64,000 nt of DNA from Marinactinospora thermotolerans DSM 45154 (GCF_900167435.1 NZ_FUWS01000001.1:187295-251294), one strand, 5' to 3'. Shown: positions 16,960-25,414, numbered from the stretch's first letter. Notes: generated by a model from the sequence alone, not told the origin. Numbers and translations: made by a program.

Positions 16960-18237
16960 GTGGCCCTGACCAGCGTGCGCCCGGAGTCCGCCGCCCCGCC
17001 CGAGACCACAACCGACCCTCCACGGTCACGTCGTTTCGTGGCCCTGCTCGTCGCGGTGCTGGGCATGCTGTCGGCGACCAGCTCCCTGGCGACCGACCTC
17101 TACCTGCCCGCCTTCCCGCAGATCTCGGCCGACCTCGGCGCCTCCGAGGCACAGATCCACCTGACTCTCACCGCGATGATGATCGGCCTGGCCCTCGGCC
17201 AGCTGATGATCGGCCCGTTGAGCGACATGTGGGGGCGCCGTCTCCCGCTGCTGGTCGGTGTCGGGGTCTTCACCCTCACCTCGTTCCTGTGCGTGGTGGC
17301 CCCGTCCGCGGAGGCCCTCACCGTCATCCGTTTCGTCCAAGGGCTGGCCGCGTCGGCCGGCGCGGTGATCTCGCGGGCCGTCGTGCGCGACGCCTTCGAC
17401 GGCGACGCCGCGGCCCGGTTCTTCTCCCGCCTCGTGCTGATCTCCGGAATCGCGCCGCTCATCGGACCGGTCATCGGTGGACAGCTCCTGCTCCTGGGCT
17501 CCTGGCACGTCATCTTCGCCGCGCTGGGCACCGCCGGGCTGGTCAGCCTGGTCCTGGTGTTCTTCGGGATGCCGGAGAGCCTGCCCAAGAGCGAGCGCCG
17601 GCCACAGCGTCTCTCGGTCACCGTCAGCTCCTTCGGCAGGCTGCTGCGCGATCCGGCGTTCATGCTCCCGGCCCTGACCATGGCGCTCAGCTTCGCCATG
17701 TCCTTCACCTACATCTCGACCTTCTCCTTCGTGTCGCAGTCGCAGTTCGGCGCCTCCGCCCAGCAGTTCAGCCTGGTCTTCGCGCTCAACACGCTCGGCA
17801 TGGTCCTGGGCAGCCAGGTGAACGCGGCGCTGATCGGCCGCATGCACGCCTCCCGTCGTCTGACGACGGGCCTGGTGGGGGCCCTCACCTCCGTGGTGCT
17901 CCTGGCCCTCTTGGACGTCAGCGGCAACGCGACGCTGGTGACGAGCAGTGTCGTGCTGTTCGCGATGATGTTCTTCACCGGCCTGGTCTCCCCCAACGCG
18001 ACCTCGATGGCGATCTCCAGCCAGCCCTCCTCGCTCGCCGGTACGAGCTCCGCGCTGGTCGGCGCGCTGCAGTTCGGAATCGGCAGCGGGCTCGCCTCCC
18101 TCGCCGGGGTCATCAGCGGTGGCCACGCGACCCTGGGCGGCATGATCGTGATCATGCTCGCGACCGCGGTGGCGGCGGCGCTGAGCTTCCTGTGCGCGCT
18201 GCTGCGCGGTCGCGCCCACGCGCACGCGACGGCCTGA
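16960..18237 (+). CDS. Bcr/CflA-family drug efflux transporter (MFS)
   Basis: A 425-residue major facilitator with about 12 membrane segments from residue 28 to the C terminus. Motifs typical of Bcr/CflA pumps are DLYLPAFPQISADL in the first periplasmic-side helix, the loop 2-3 motif GPLSDMWGRRLPLL, and the antiporter-type GIAPLIGPVIGGQLL in helix 5. It should export drugs or small solutes by proton exchange. The GTG at 16960 has AGGAG at seven bases; an ATG at 16945 overlaps that site and is less likely. It is preceded by an unusually long leader region. Confidence 0.88.
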   Translation: MALTSVRPESAAPPETTTDPPRSRRFVALLVAVLGMLSATSSLATDLYLPAFPQISADLGASEAQIHLTLTAMMIGLALGQLMIGPLSDMWGRRLPLLVGVGVFTLTSFLCVVAPSAEALTVIRFVQGLAASAGAVISRAVVRDAFDGDAAARFFSRLVLISGIAPLIGPVIGGQLLLLGSWHVIFAALGTAGLVSLVLVFFGMPESLPKSERRPQRLSVTVSSFGRLLRDPAFMLPALTMALSFAMSFTYISTFSFVSQSQFGASAQQFSLVFALNTLGMVLGSQVNAALIGRMHASRRLTTGLVGALTSVVLLALLDVSGNATLVTSSVVLFAMMFFTGLVSPNATSMAISSQPSSLAGTSSALVGALQFGIGSGLASLAGVISGGHATLGGMIVIMLATAVAAALSFLCALLRGRAHAHATA

Positions 18238-18366
18238 CCTCCACGCCGGCCCCGCCCGAGGTGGCACGCGCCGGGGCGCGGTGACGGCCGGCAGGACCAT
18301 CCCGCCGAGCCGGACCAGGCCGATAGGGTGACCCGTATCCGGTTTCCCGCCGCAGGAGGAGACCCG

Positions 18367-19290
18367 ATGGTGGACGGACGGCTCGACGACGCGGCTCGCG
18401 CCCTCCGCGGACTGGCGCTTGGCGACGCCTTCGGCGAAGGCTACTTCCTCCCCGAGGAACAGGCTCGACGGGCCATCGCCGACCGTGTTCTCACCCGTGC
18501 CCCGTGGCGCTGGACCGACGACACCGAGATGGCCCTGTCCGTTGTGGAGGTCCTCGCCGAGCACGGCCGGATCGACCAGGACGCGCTGGTGACCGCCTTC
18601 GTCCACCGGCACGACCCCTCCCGCGGTTACGGACCCTCGGTGGAACGGATGCTGCGCGCGGTCGCCGCCGGCGCGGACTGGCGCGAGCTCGCCGGCGCAC
18701 AGTTCGGCGGGGAGGGATCCCACGGCAACGGAGCGGCCATGCGCGTGGCACCCCTGGGGGCCTTCTTCTCCGCCGACCTCGACCGCGCGGCCGAGGAGGC
18801 CGCCCGTTCGGCGGTGGTCACCCACACCCACCCCGAGGCGATCAACGGGGCGGTGGCCGTGGCCCTCGCCGCCGCGCTGGCGGTACGCGGCCGCGACGCG
18901 GCCGCCCCCCAGCCCCGGGAGTTCCTCACCCGGATCGCCGCACGCCTGGATCGCTCGACCGTCCGCGGCCGGCTGGAGGAGGCCGCCCGGCTGGCACCAG
19001 ACACCGTCCCCGCCCACGCCGCGGCGGTCCTGGGCAACGGGAGCGCCCTGTCGGCCCAGGACACCGTCCCCTTCGCGCTGTGGAGCGCGGCGGGACACCT
19101 CGACGACCTGACCGAGGCCCTGTGGGCGACCGTCGCCGGCCTGGGGGACCGGGACACCACCTGCGCGATCGCCGCGGGGGTCGTGGCGGCGCGCAGCGGG
19201 ATGCGGGGTGTGCCACGGGAGTGGCCGGCGGCCTGCGAGGAGCTTCCTTCCTGGAGCACGGCCGGGGAGGATGGTGTCGGGACGGCCTGA
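18367..19290 (+). CDS. ADP-ribosylglycohydrolase family protein
   Basis: A 307-residue protein of the ARH/DraG family, which removes ADP-ribose from proteins or hydrolyses related ADP-ribosyl compounds with two magnesium ions. Visible marks are LRGLALGDAFGE near the start, the metal-binding RWTDDTEMAL near 50, GSHGNGAAMRVAPLGAFF near 120, HTHPEAINGA near 155, and the C-terminal metal ligands in GDRDTTCAIAAGVVAA. No ADP-ribosyltransferase is visible beside it. The ATG at 18367 follows AGGAGGAGACCC. It is transcribed alone, 129 bases after the efflux gene. Confidence 0.87.
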   Translation: MVDGRLDDAARALRGLALGDAFGEGYFLPEEQARRAIADRVLTRAPWRWTDDTEMALSVVEVLAEHGRIDQDALVTAFVHRHDPSRGYGPSVERMLRAVAAGADWRELAGAQFGGEGSHGNGAAMRVAPLGAFFSADLDRAAEEAARSAVVTHTHPEAINGAVAVALAAALAVRGRDAAAPQPREFLTRIAARLDRSTVRGRLEEAARLAPDTVPAHAAAVLGNGSALSAQDTVPFALWSAAGHLDDLTEALWATVAGLGDRDTTCAIAAGVVAARSGMRGVPREWPAACEELPSWSTAGEDGVGTA

Positions 19291-19326
19291 CCCCGCCCGA
19301 CGGGGCGGGAGGCCGCGGGTTCCTGC

Positions 19327-19692
19327 TCAGTCCTGACCGGCGCCGGGCCCGTCACCGGTCGCGGAGGAGGCGGCCCCACGCAGGCGGGCGTTCTCGTCCT
19401 GGAGCTCCAGGATCTGCCTGATGCCGCTGGAGTTGACGCCTTGGGCGGAGAGTTCGGCGATGCGCCGTGAGCGCGCGATGTCGTTCTCGCTGTAGCGGCG
19501 GGTTCCACCGTCGGTGCGCCGTGGTGTCAACAGTCCTTTGGCCTCCCAGGCGCGCAGGGTCGCCGGGGGGATGCCGGCGAGTTCGGCGGCGACGGAGATG
19601 GCGTAGAGGGCGCGGTCGGGGTGCGGCCGAACGCCCTCCCCTCCGCCGTTCCCCTCCCGGCCACCGGGTTCCGGGGCTTCGTCTCGGGTCAA
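19327..19692 (-). CDS. MerR-family regulator, HspR-like
   Basis: About 121 residues. The winged-helix domain begins RALYAISVAAELAGIPPATLRAWEAKGLL and continues TPRRTDGGTRRYSENDIARS, the MerR/HspR pattern. A short coiled coil (RQILELQDENARLR) follows. It is divergent from an hsp20 gene across 124 bases, so it is the probable repressor of that gene and of itself. The start is uncertain: the TTG at 19692 has GGAGGGAGGGG just upstream and is used here, while upstream in-frame codons would extend into the promoter. The classic HAIR operator of HspR (CTTGAGT-N7-ACTCAAG) is not seen. Confidence 0.75.
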   Translation of the reverse strand: MTRDEAPEPGGREGNGGGEGVRPHPDRALYAISVAAELAGIPPATLRAWEAKGLLTPRRTDGGTRRYSENDIARSRRIAELSAQGVNSSGIRQILELQDENARLRGAASSATGDGPGAGQD

Positions 19693-19816
19693 CGCCCCTC
19701 CCTCCGATTCGTCTCCCGACTTTCTTCTGTATGGATGTTTATCGTCTACGGGGAGCGGTATAAAACCTGCGTGAGGTCGCATCAGGTTATCTTCGGAAAC
19801 GATGGAGGTGACAGTA
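19693..19816. promoter_or_regulatory. Divergent merR-hsp20 promoter region
   Basis: 124 bases of relatively AT-rich DNA. A TATAAA element at about 19759 could be the -10 of hsp20. Nearby, TGCG and CGCA flank TGAGGT, forming a small inverted repeat that could be part of an operator. The hsp20 ATG is preceded by GGAGGTGA, a strong ribosome binding site. Confidence 0.45.
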
Positions 19817-20248
19817 ATGCTGATGCGCACCGACCCGTTCCGCGAGTTCGACCGGCTCACCCAGCGGCTCCTGGGCGACTCCGGCCATCTCTCGGCCCTG
19901 CCGATGCCGATGGACGCCTACCGTGACGGCGACACCTTCGTCATCCACTTCGACCTGCCGGGGGTCAGCCCCGACTCCATCGACCTCGAGGTCGAACGCA
20001 ACGTACTGACCGTCCGGGCCGAGCGTCCCGAGCTCCTCCGCGGGGACCGCGAGGCCGTGGTGACCGAACGCCCCACGGGCTCTTTCTCCCGGCAGCTCTT
20101 CCTCGGCGAGACCCTGGACGCCGACGGGATCGACGCCTCCTACACCGATGGCGTGCTGACTCTGCGCATCCCGGTCGCCGAACAGGCCAAGCCCCGCAAG
20201 ATCAGCATCGCATCGGGCGGAGAGCAGCCCCGGCGCATCACCGCCTGA
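19817..20248 (+). CDS. Hsp20 / alpha-crystallin small heat shock protein
   Basis: A 143-residue small heat shock protein that would hold unfolding proteins in solution. The alpha-crystallin domain runs from about residue 35 to 130, with FVIHFDLPGVSPDSIDLEVE, NVLTVRAERP and the end motif YTDGVLTLRIPVAE. The C-terminal tail has the short KISI segment used in oligomer assembly. The ATG at 19817 is set by GGAGGTGA five bases before it. It is divergent from an HspR-like gene and closed by a perfect hairpin, so it is a single-gene transcript probably induced by heat. Confidence 0.93.
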   Translation: MLMRTDPFREFDRLTQRLLGDSGHLSALPMPMDAYRDGDTFVIHFDLPGVSPDSIDLEVERNVLTVRAERPELLRGDREAVVTERPTGSFSRQLFLGETLDADGIDASYTDGVLTLRIPVAEQAKPRKISIASGGEQPRRITA

Positions 20249-20266
20249 GGCCCCGCCGGCCGGAAG

Positions 20267-20311
20267 GTCCGAACCCCGGACGCTCCCCTGGCCCGGTTCC
20301 GGGGTTCGGAC
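20267..20311 (+). terminator. Hairpin terminator after hsp20
   Basis: Perfect 14-base arms, GTCCGAACCCCGGA and its complement ending at 20311, with a 17-base loop, 18 bases after the hsp20 stop. Confidence 0.8.
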
Positions 20312-20453
20312 ACTCCCCCACCGCCGTTTCCGGCCATGTCGGACATACCCGTCTCAGCGACGCGCGGGGTAGCCTGCCGCCGTGGAAAAGGAAGGCGATC
20401 ACCGAAGGATCTGCCAGTCACCACCGGAGGGCACGGGCCGACAGGACCGCACC

Positions 20454-22172
20454 ATGTCCATCCGGCGGTCTCCGCCACACTTCGGCAAGTCCCTGCGCCG
20501 CCTGCGCTCCCGGGCGGCCTGCCATCCCGCGGGACTGTGCGGCGCGCTGCTGTTCTTCTGGCTCTCCCTCCTCCCTTCCCTGCTCCCGCGTCCCTGGTTC
20601 TACCAAGCGCTGCTCAGCGGCATCCTGGCCACCATCGGCTACGCCCTCTTCCGAGCACTGTGGGCACTGGCGGTCGCCGGGCCGCTCCGCCGGGTCGAGT
20701 GGCGACCACCGGTGCGGGGAAGGCGCGCCCTGTGGTGGCTGCTGGTGCTGGCCGCGGGCAGCGGGACCCCGTGGATGTTCTGGCGCGCCGCGGCCTGGCA
20801 GACCGAACTCCGCCTGCTCATGGGCATGCAGAGCCCCGGCCCGCCGCACTACCTGCTGATCCTGTCGGTGGGCGGCGCCCTGTTCGCCGGCTTGATCGTG
20901 GCCGGCCGGCTCCTGCGCCTGGCGGCCCGGATCCTCGCCCGGCGGCTGAGCCGCTGGTTCCCGCCGTTCGCCGCGGCCGTGCTGGGGGCCGCCGCCGTGG
21001 CGACGGCGACGGCGTGGACGATCCAGTACCCGGTCTTCCACCTGTTCATCGGGGCCTCCGACGCCCTCTTCTCCCAGGTGGACCAGCAGGAACCCGAACA
21101 CGGCGGCCCTCCCGTGGAGGCGACGCGCAGCGCCGGCCCCGGCTCCGCGGTGACCTGGGAGGGGCTGGGGCTGTACGGACGGGAGTTCGTCAGCAGGGGA
21201 CCGCGAGCCGAGCACCTGAGCTCGTTCAGCGGTCGGCCCGCGGCCGATCCGATCCGGGTCTACGCCGGCCTGCGCTCGGCACCGGATCCCGCCACACGGG
21301 CCGAACTCGTGGTGCGTGAGCTGGAACGCACCGGCGGGTTCAGCCGCTCGGTGCTGGTCGTGGCGGCGACCACCGGGACGGGGTGGGTCGATCCCAACGC
21401 GGCCGCGTCGATCGAATACCTCTACAACGGCGACACCGCCATCGCCGCCGTCCAGTACTCCTACCTGCCGAGCTGGATCTCCTTCCTCGCCGACGCCGAC
21501 CGTGCCCGCGCGTCCTCCACAGCGCTGTTCGAGGCGGTGCACGCGCGCTGGACGCGGCTGCCCGAGGGGGAACGCCCCCTCCTGCTGCTCTACGGCGAGA
21601 GCCTGGGCGTCCTCGGGGGCGAGGCCGCCTTCGACGACATCGACGAGGTGATGGCGCGCACCGACGGCGTGCTGTGGGTGGGCCCGCCCCAGTCCAGCCG
21701 GCTGCACTCGGAGGTCGTGGCCCGGCGGAATCCGACCAGCCCGGTCTGGCTGCCGGTGTACGGGGACGGCGAGGAGGTGGCGTTCACCGGCGACGGCACC
21801 GTGGACACGGCCGGACGGCCCGCCGTCGTCTACCTCCAGCACCCGTCGGACCCCATCGTGCTGTGGTCGACAGACCTGCTGTTCTCCCGCCCCGAGTGGA
21901 TGGACCCGCCCCACGGCCCCGACGTGTCCGAAGATCTCAGGTGGCGTCCCATCATCACCTGGTGGCAGATCACCGCCGACATGGCGGTGTCCACCCGCGT
22001 CCCCGAGGGGCACGGCCACGCCTATGGGACCGAGCAGCTCGACTCCTGGCTCGCGCTCACCGACCCCCCGCACTGGACCGACCACGACACCGAACGCCTG
22101 CGCGACCTCCTGTTGCATCCACGCCGATCCACCCCCGATAAGGAACCCGGTGATACGCATGCAGAGCGGTGA
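20454..22172 (+). CDS. Membrane-anchored alpha/beta-hydrolase family protein
   Basis: A 572-residue protein matching the actinobacterial alpha/beta-hydrolase family with an N-terminal membrane region (Abhydrolase_9 type). Residues about 30-215 contain five or six membrane segments (for example LCGALLFFWLSLLPSLLP and YLLILSVGGALFAGLIVAG). The catalytic half has the nucleophile elbow LYGESLGVLGGEAAF (GxSxG), with candidate acid and histidine in LQHPSDPIVLW and in GHGHAYG. The substrate is unknown; the active site probably faces outward. The ATG at 20454 is used; a GTG 24 codons upstream is possible. Confidence 0.8.
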   Translation: MSIRRSPPHFGKSLRRLRSRAACHPAGLCGALLFFWLSLLPSLLPRPWFYQALLSGILATIGYALFRALWALAVAGPLRRVEWRPPVRGRRALWWLLVLAAGSGTPWMFWRAAAWQTELRLLMGMQSPGPPHYLLILSVGGALFAGLIVAGRLLRLAARILARRLSRWFPPFAAAVLGAAAVATATAWTIQYPVFHLFIGASDALFSQVDQQEPEHGGPPVEATRSAGPGSAVTWEGLGLYGREFVSRGPRAEHLSSFSGRPAADPIRVYAGLRSAPDPATRAELVVRELERTGGFSRSVLVVAATTGTGWVDPNAAASIEYLYNGDTAIAAVQYSYLPSWISFLADADRARASSTALFEAVHARWTRLPEGERPLLLLYGESLGVLGGEAAFDDIDEVMARTDGVLWVGPPQSSRLHSEVVARRNPTSPVWLPVYGDGEEVAFTGDGTVDTAGRPAVVYLQHPSDPIVLWSTDLLFSRPEWMDPPHGPDVSEDLRWRPIITWWQITADMAVSTRVPEGHGHAYGTEQLDSWLALTDPPHWTDHDTERLRDLLLHPRRSTPDKEPGDTHAER

Positions 22173-22222
22173 CGCGGTTAGCGAGTTCCCTTGACGTCCG
22201 ACGCCGAGGCTGGGGAGTTCCG

Positions 22223-22381
22223 ATGCCAGACCACGACGACTGGGCCGGCATGACCGACGAGGAACTGCTCGACGTCACATCCGAACTGATCGAGCAGAGG
22301 CCCGAACCACCCGAGATCACCGCCCTGGTCCGCGCGATCGCCCATGCGGGCACCTCGCCCCCCGACCCGTTCGCGCGGTGA
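22223..22381 (+). CDS. Small hypothetical protein, paralogue of the product at 9664-9834
   Basis: A 52-residue acidic protein: MPDHDDWAGMTDEELLDVTS followed by a second helix ALVRAIAHAG. It shares the W-x(2-3)-[ML][ST]D[DE]ELLD pattern and the final A[LV]xxAIxxAG with the small protein at 9664-9834. Function is not recognised. The ATG at 22223 has GGGGAG at six bases. It follows the hydrolase gene by 50 bases and may be on the same transcript. Confidence 0.6.
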   Translation: MPDHDDWAGMTDEELLDVTSELIEQRPEPPEITALVRAIAHAGTSPPDPFAR

Positions 22382-22522
22382 GGCCCGAGGGCAAAAGCGC
22401 GCTCCCGTCCCGCGCCCGGCGCCGCCAGGACGCGGCGGGGCGGGGGACAGGCCGGCTCGCACGCGAAAGCCCAGCAGGACCGGTCCTCGTCCCACTGGGC
22501 CCGTGACGGCGGCGGGGCCGGG

Positions 22523-22735
22523 TCAGCGCTCCCCGGCCGGCCCCGGCGTCGGAATCGCGCGCAACACCTCGTCCGCGCCGTAGTAGTCGGCCGGCGGGAT
22601 CGCGCGCAGGGCGCTCATCGCCTCACGGTCGACCCCCTCGCGCTCCGCACAGGCGACGATCTCCTCCTTGCCCGCGGGAAAGCTGAGGTCCCTCAGCGCC
22701 CGACGGACGCTCTCGACGTGTCGCACCGTGACCAC
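22523..22735 (-). CDS. DUF2795 domain protein
   Basis: A 70-residue protein of the DUF2795 family: VRRALRDLSFPAGKEEIVAC at the N-terminal side and ALRAIPPADYYGADEVLRAI at the C-terminal side, the family pattern of LxxIPxxxYxGxDEV. Function is unknown; the fold is small and helical. A second member is at 51201-51407. The GTG at 22735 follows AAGGGGAA. It lies downstream of murA but is separated from it by a strong hairpin, so it probably has its own promoter. Confidence 0.75.
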   Translation of the reverse strand: MVTVRHVESVRRALRDLSFPAGKEEIVACAEREGVDREAMSALRAIPPADYYGADEVLRAIPTPGPAGER

Positions 22736-22759
22736 GGCGTTCCCCTTTCGGCTTCCTCG

Positions 22760-22799
22760 GCGCCGTGGTGGCGGGTGGGTCCACCCGCCACCACGGCGC
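22760..22799 (-). terminator. Perfect 19-base hairpin between murA and the DUF2795 gene
   Basis: Arms starting GCGCCGTGGTGGCGGGTGG and its exact complement, with only two bases between them. It lies 58 bases after the murA stop and just upstream of the DUF2795 start, so it most likely ends murA transcripts. Confidence 0.75.
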
Positions 22800-22856
22800 G
22801 TCCAACCCGGCTCGGCTGGGCGGCTGCCCCACCGCGGAGGGTTCAAACGACGCCGC

Positions 22857-24386
22857 TCAGATGTCGCGGAAGGTCTCGATGCGGGCGCCGACCGAGTTCA
22901 GGCGCTCGGCCAGGTCCTCGTAACCACGGTTGATCACGTAGACGTTGCGCAGGACCGACGTCCCCTCCGCCGCCATCATCGCCAGCAGCACCACGACGGC
23001 CGGGCGCAGCGCGGGCGGGCACATCATCTCGGCCGGACGCCAACGGGTCGGCCCCTCGACCAGGACCCGGTGCGGGTCGAGCAGTTTGACCTCGGCGCCC
23101 AGGCGGGTGAGTTCGGTCAGGTAGATGGCCCGGTTGTCATAGACCCAGTCGTGGATCAGTGTGCCCCCCTGCGCGGAGGCCGCGATCGCGGCGAAGAAGG
23201 GCACGTTGTCGATGTTGAGGCCGGGGAACGGCATCGGGTGGATCTTGTCGATGGGCGAGCGGAGCTTGGAGGGACGCACGGTCAGGTCCACCAGGCGGGT
23301 CCGCCCGTTGTCCGCGACGTACTCGTCGCCGCGCTCGTGGTCGAGGCCCATGTTCTCCAACACGGCCAGCTCGATCTCCAGGAACTCGATCGGTACCCGG
23401 CGGATCGTCAACTCCGAGGAGGTGACCACCGCCGCGGCGATCAGGCTCATGGCCTCGACCGGGTCCTCAGAGGGCGAGTAGTCGACGTCGCGGTCGATGA
23501 CCGGGACACCGTGGACGGTCAGCGTGGTCGTGCCGATGCCGTCGATGCGCACGCCCAGTTGCTCCAGGAAGAAGCACAGGTCCTGGACCATGTAGTTGGA
23601 GCTGGCGTTGCGGATGACCGTGACGCCGTCGTGCCGGGCCGCGGCCAGCAGGGCGTTCTCCGTCACGGTGTCGCCGCGTTCGGTCAGCACGATCGGACGG
23701 GTCGGCACCACGGAGCGGTCCACCTCGGCGTGGTAGTAGCCGCCGGTGGCGGTGATCTCCAGGCCGTACCGCCGCAGCGCGCTCATGTGCGGCTCGACGG
23801 TGCGGGTGCCGAGGTCGCAGCCTCCCGCGTAGGGGATCTTGAAACGGTCCTCCCGGTGCATCAGGGGACCGAGGAACATGATGACGCTGCGGGTGCGCCG
23901 GGCCGCCTCGGTGTCCATGGAGCCGAGGTCCAGCCGGGCGGGCGGCGTGATCTCAAGGTCGTCGCCGTCGTTGACCCAACGGGTGCGCACGCCGATGCTG
24001 TTGAGGACCTCGAGGATGCGGTAGACCTCCTCGATCCGCGCCACCCTGCGCAGGGTCGTGCGTCCCGCGTTCAGCAACGAGGCGCACAGCAGCGCGACGC
24101 AGGCGTTCTTGCTGGTCTTGACACTGATGCTGCCGGAGAGACGGCGGCCACCGACCACCCGCAGGTGCATGGGACCCGCATACCCCAAGGAGACGATCTC
24201 GCTGTCCAGCGCCTCGCCGATGCGCGCGATCATCTCAAGGCTGATGTTCTGGCCGCCCCGCTCGATGCGGTTGATGGCGCTCTGGCTGGTTCCCAGCGCT
24301 TCGGCGAGCTGCGTCTGGGTCCATCCCCGGTGTTGCCGGGCATTACGGATGAGAGTGCCGATCCGCATGAGGTAGTCATCTGTCAT
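22857..24386 (-). CDS. XRE helix-turn-helix fused to UDP-GlcNAc 1-carboxyvinyltransferase (MurA-like)
   Basis: A 509-residue fusion. Residues about 5-65 are a Cro/C1-type DNA-binding domain (LIRNARQHRGWTQTQLAEAL, TSQSAINRIERG). The rest is an EPSP-synthase fold of MurA type, which transfers enolpyruvate to UDP-GlcNAc for peptidoglycan. SKNACVALL matches the lysine loop, AGGCDLGTRTVEPH keeps the catalytic cysteine, and INRGYEDLAERLNSVGARIE is the C-terminal motif. The loop that reads GFPTDMQ in classic MurA is FPGLNIDNV here, with the aspartate shifted. The ATG at 24386 is used; an ATG four codons upstream overlaps a palindrome. It may be a second MurA with self-regulation. Confidence 0.88.
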   Translation of the reverse strand: MTDDYLMRIGTLIRNARQHRGWTQTQLAEALGTSQSAINRIERGGQNISLEMIARIGEALDSEIVSLGYAGPMHLRVVGGRRLSGSISVKTSKNACVALLCASLLNAGRTTLRRVARIEEVYRILEVLNSIGVRTRWVNDGDDLEITPPARLDLGSMDTEAARRTRSVIMFLGPLMHREDRFKIPYAGGCDLGTRTVEPHMSALRRYGLEITATGGYYHAEVDRSVVPTRPIVLTERGDTVTENALLAAARHDGVTVIRNASSNYMVQDLCFFLEQLGVRIDGIGTTTLTVHGVPVIDRDVDYSPSEDPVEAMSLIAAAVVTSSELTIRRVPIEFLEIELAVLENMGLDHERGDEYVADNGRTRLVDLTVRPSKLRSPIDKIHPMPFPGLNIDNVPFFAAIAASAQGGTLIHDWVYDNRAIYLTELTRLGAEVKLLDPHRVLVEGPTRWRPAEMMCPPALRPAVVVLLAMMAAEGTSVLRNVYVINRGYEDLAERLNSVGARIETFRDI

Positions 24387-24397
24387 GGTTCGCACCA

Positions 24398-24415
24398 TAT
24401 CTCAAATATGAGATA
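24398..24415. promoter_or_regulatory. 18-base palindrome, probable operator of the XRE-MurA gene
   Basis: TATCTCA, four bases, TGAGATA: exact 7-base arms in an AT-rich patch 12 bases upstream of the XRE-MurA start and about 85 bases upstream of the divergent signal peptidase gene. Site size and symmetry suit an XRE-type dimer. It may control both genes (inference). Confidence 0.6.
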
Positions 24416-24500
24416 AGGGCGGCACGACACCGGCGCCTCCGGAAACGTGTTCGGCGAGTCTTTACACAGTGATAATGACGATGACGAGAGGATTCCCCTC

Positions 24501-25235
24501 ATGAGCGACCACGGCACCGACCCCCTGCCCCCTCCCTCCAACCCCTCCGAGCCGGACCGCCCCTCCCCTCCCCGGCGCGAACCCGAACGGAAGAAGGGGT
24601 CCTTCTGGCGAGAGCTGCCGTTGCTGGTCGCGATCGCCCTCGTCCTGGCCTTCATCATCAAGACCTGGGTGGTGGAGCCGTTCTACGTCCCCTCGGGCTC
24701 GATGGAGAACACCCTGCTGGTGGGCGACCGGGTCTTCGTCAACAAGCTCGTCTACCACGTGCGCGACATCCGGCGCGGCGAGGTGATCGTGTTCGACGGC
24801 AGCACCTCCTGGGACGCCGTCACCTCCCCCGAACCCGCCACGGGCCCTCTCGCCCGGGTGGGCGAGTTCTTCGGGATCTCCCCCGGCGGCAAGGACTACA
24901 TCAAGCGCGTCATCGCCCTGCCCGGGGACACGGTCGAATGCTGTGACGCGCAGGGGCGCCTGCTCGTCAATGGTCAGCCCCTGGACGAACCGTACCTGTA
25001 CCCCGGGAGCCCGGAGTCCCACACCCCCTTCGGGCCGGTGACCGTGGGCGAGGGACGGCTGTGGGTCATGGGCGACCACCGCGCGATCTCCTACGACTCC
25101 CGCGGCCACGCCACCGACCCGGGGGGCGACGGGACCATCCCGATCGACGCCGTGGCGGGAAGGGCGTTCATGATCCACTGGCCCCTGAACCGGATCGGTT
25201 CGCTGCCCATCGTCGACGCCACGTCGGCGGACTGA
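24501..25235 (+). CDS. lepB: Signal peptidase I
   Basis: A 244-residue membrane serine protease that cuts signal peptides from secreted proteins. A proline-rich cytoplasmic N terminus is followed by one membrane segment (LLVAIALVLAFIIKTWVV). The catalytic serine is in VPSGSMENTL, the general-base lysine in DYIKRVIALPGD, and the family box E reads MGDHRAISYDSRGH. The ATG at 24501 follows GAGAGGA at eight bases. It is a single gene, divergent from XRE-MurA. Actinomycetes often carry several such genes; this one is not beside rnhB or rplS, the common location. Confidence 0.93.
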   Translation: MSDHGTDPLPPPSNPSEPDRPSPPRREPERKKGSFWRELPLLVAIALVLAFIIKTWVVEPFYVPSGSMENTLLVGDRVFVNKLVYHVRDIRRGEVIVFDGSTSWDAVTSPEPATGPLARVGEFFGISPGGKDYIKRVIALPGDTVECCDAQGRLLVNGQPLDEPYLYPGSPESHTPFGPVTVGEGRLWVMGDHRAISYDSRGHATDPGGDGTIPIDAVAGRAFMIHWPLNRIGSLPIVDATSAD

Positions 25236-25414
25236 CCCCACGCCTCCCCGTCTCGGGGTGGCCCCCGTCATATGACCAACTAAACAGGTAGACTTAATGG
25301 AGAAAATGGGCATCATGGAGACGTGGCCGCTCCGTCCGCCGACACGCCTCCAGGTCCGTGGACGGAGCGGCGCCCAGCGGACCCCGCCCGAAACGCCCGT
25401 CCCACGGAGCTCCC
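25236..25414. promoter_or_regulatory. Intergenic region with AT-rich candidate promoter
   Basis: The stretch 25270-25312 (around CCAACTAAACAGGTAGACTT) is strikingly AT-rich for this chromosome and sits 100-140 bases before the winged-helix gene. It probably holds that gene's promoter or operator; no exact -35/-10 assignment is made. Confidence 0.4.

Noticed and set aside
17026-19098. Open frame of 690 codons on the minus strand opposite the efflux pump and ADP-ribosylglycohydrolase
   Set aside because: Crosses two real genes and an intergenic gap with no start site or domain; chance frame.
18367-20248. ADP-ribosylglycohydrolase and MerR/Hsp20 as one functional unit
   Set aside because: The genes are convergent or divergent with separate promoters and no shared logic beyond adjacency.
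22470-22496. Nested palindrome CCCAG...AGGACCGGTCCT...CTGGG
   Set aside because: Outer arms are five bases with an asymmetric loop; possible weak terminator between convergent small genes but not strong enough to call.
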